Part shown: positions 63,579 through 64,000 of the stretch, piece by piece
How positions within the stretch are numbered: the stretch's first letter is position 1
Layout: every line of letters starts with the position of its first letter
Assembly (NCBI RefSeq): GCF_024181225.1
Contig: NZ_CP051198.1
Coordinates: 930,001-994,000, forward strand
Length of the DNA: 64,000 nucleotides
Origin: Treponema sp. OMZ 787
GTDB lineage: Bacteria > Spirochaetota > Spirochaetia > Treponematales > Treponemataceae
Reading direction: 5' to 3'
The notes under the pieces: model-generated
The model's database searches: none
Seen by the model: only the letters and a program-made list of their open reading frames with translations
Told to the model about the DNA's origin: nothing
Program-made: the position numbers and the translations under genes

Positions 63579-64000
63579 ATGGATATGGATTTTAGCCGAA
63601 AACTTCCTATAGGCGTACAAAGTTTTAAGGTATTGCGTGATGATAATTATCTCTATGTCGATAAGACCGAATATGTTTATAAGTTAGCTTCTACAGGACG
63701 CGTTTATTTTTTAAGCCGGCCTCGAAGATTCGGAAAAAGCCTATTTCTTTCTACTCTTGAAGCCTACTTTTTGGGACAAAAAGAATTGTTTAAAGACCTC
63801 GCAATCGAAAAGCTTGAAGAAGCCGAAAAGGCTAAAAGAGAAATCTGGCAGGAGTATCCCGTACTCTATTTGGATTTTAATCTTGCAAAGTATGAAACAA
63901 GGGAAGATCTTGAAAGTGTCCTAAATAATCATCTTTGCAGGTGGGAAGAAGTTTACGGCAGCTCTAATTCGGAAAACACTCTTTCGGAACGCTTTTTCGG
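63579..64000 (+). CDS. AAA-ATPase-like/PD-(D/E)XK protein, 3' partial
   Basis: Frame open from ATG at 63579 to the right edge: 140 residues beginning MDMDFSRKLPIGVQSF, P-loop RPRRFGKSLFLS. Close paralogue of the 20573-22186 product, with almost identical residues in the stretch AYFLGQKELFK to KREIWQEYPV. GAGG stands before the start. The rest lies outside the window. Confidence 0.9.
   Translation, partial: MDMDFSRKLPIGVQSFKVLRDDNYLYVDKTEYVYKLASTGRVYFLSRPRRFGKSLFLSTLEAYFLGQKELFKDLAIEKLEEAEKAKREIWQEYPVLYLDFNLAKYETREDLESVLNNHLCRWEEVYGSSNSENTLSERFF

Noticed and set aside
1-64000. CRISPR arrays or cas genes
   Set aside because: No regularly spaced direct repeats and no Cas-like protein were seen in any region.

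Overview
The window reads as chromosome of an oral-type treponeme close to Treponema denticola. Base composition is low-GC. A cystalysin-like C-S lyase, a Trep_Strep-family ECF S component, a selenocysteine-containing SelD, spirochaete-style lipoproteins and the spirochaetal Asn at the rifampicin position of RpoB all point that way. This assignment is an inference from protein content, not a database match.

Layout. 1-2007: 3' part of a DMT/EamA permease whose last codons were replaced by an ISAs1-family insertion sequence with a clear 9-bp target duplication. 2017-4559: metK and a hexokinase-family gene. 4588-9332: a selenium locus (YedE-like transporter, TusA-like and DUF3343 carriers, SelD with an in-frame UGA, a cysteine desulfurase-family enzyme) with an FMN-binding-like secreted protein inside it. 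9333-11250: accessory stretch with gene relics, a GNAT and a TfoX-N protein. 11252-17072: a five-gene operon combining a fused ECF module (two ATPases plus EcfT on one chain), an S component and an ABC-2 exporter; it diverges from a TetR gene, and two identically built palindromes lie in the shared promoter region. 17086-29147: mostly housekeeping or conserved genes (queA, ankyrin protein, MEMO/AMMECR1 fusion, AAA/PD-(D/E)XK protein, second IS copy, lipoprotein, shikimate kinase, malic enzyme, M42 peptidase, K+ channel plus cyclic-nucleotide-binding-like protein).

29196-32640 is the most interesting island: a prokaryotic viperin (antiviral radical SAM enzyme) followed 14 bp later by an unrecognised 837-residue gene, both behind one near-consensus promoter with a palindrome over its -10. 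32739-43578 holds small conserved genes, a beta-propeller/NodB-like protein, two TPR/LysM envelope proteins, a C39-peptidase type I secretion operon whose adaptor gene has an amber codon at position 3, and an Rpn-type nuclease. 43653-55129 is the transcription/translation block: tRNA-Thr, rpmG, tRNA-Trp, secE, nusG, rplK, rplA, rplJ, rplL, rpoB, rpoC. 55385-64000 contains a second Rpn-type gene, a relic of the first one, a GNAT, glycogen phosphorylase, a deletion relic of a DUF5058/dipeptidase pair, a cystalysin paralogue with a DUF401 transporter, a DUF308 membrane protein and the start of a second AAA/PD-(D/E)XK gene.

Across the window at least six genes without a Shine-Dalgarno sequence have a -10 box ending 6-7 nt before the start codon, which suggests leaderless mRNAs. 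No CRISPR array, rRNA or replication origin was seen.
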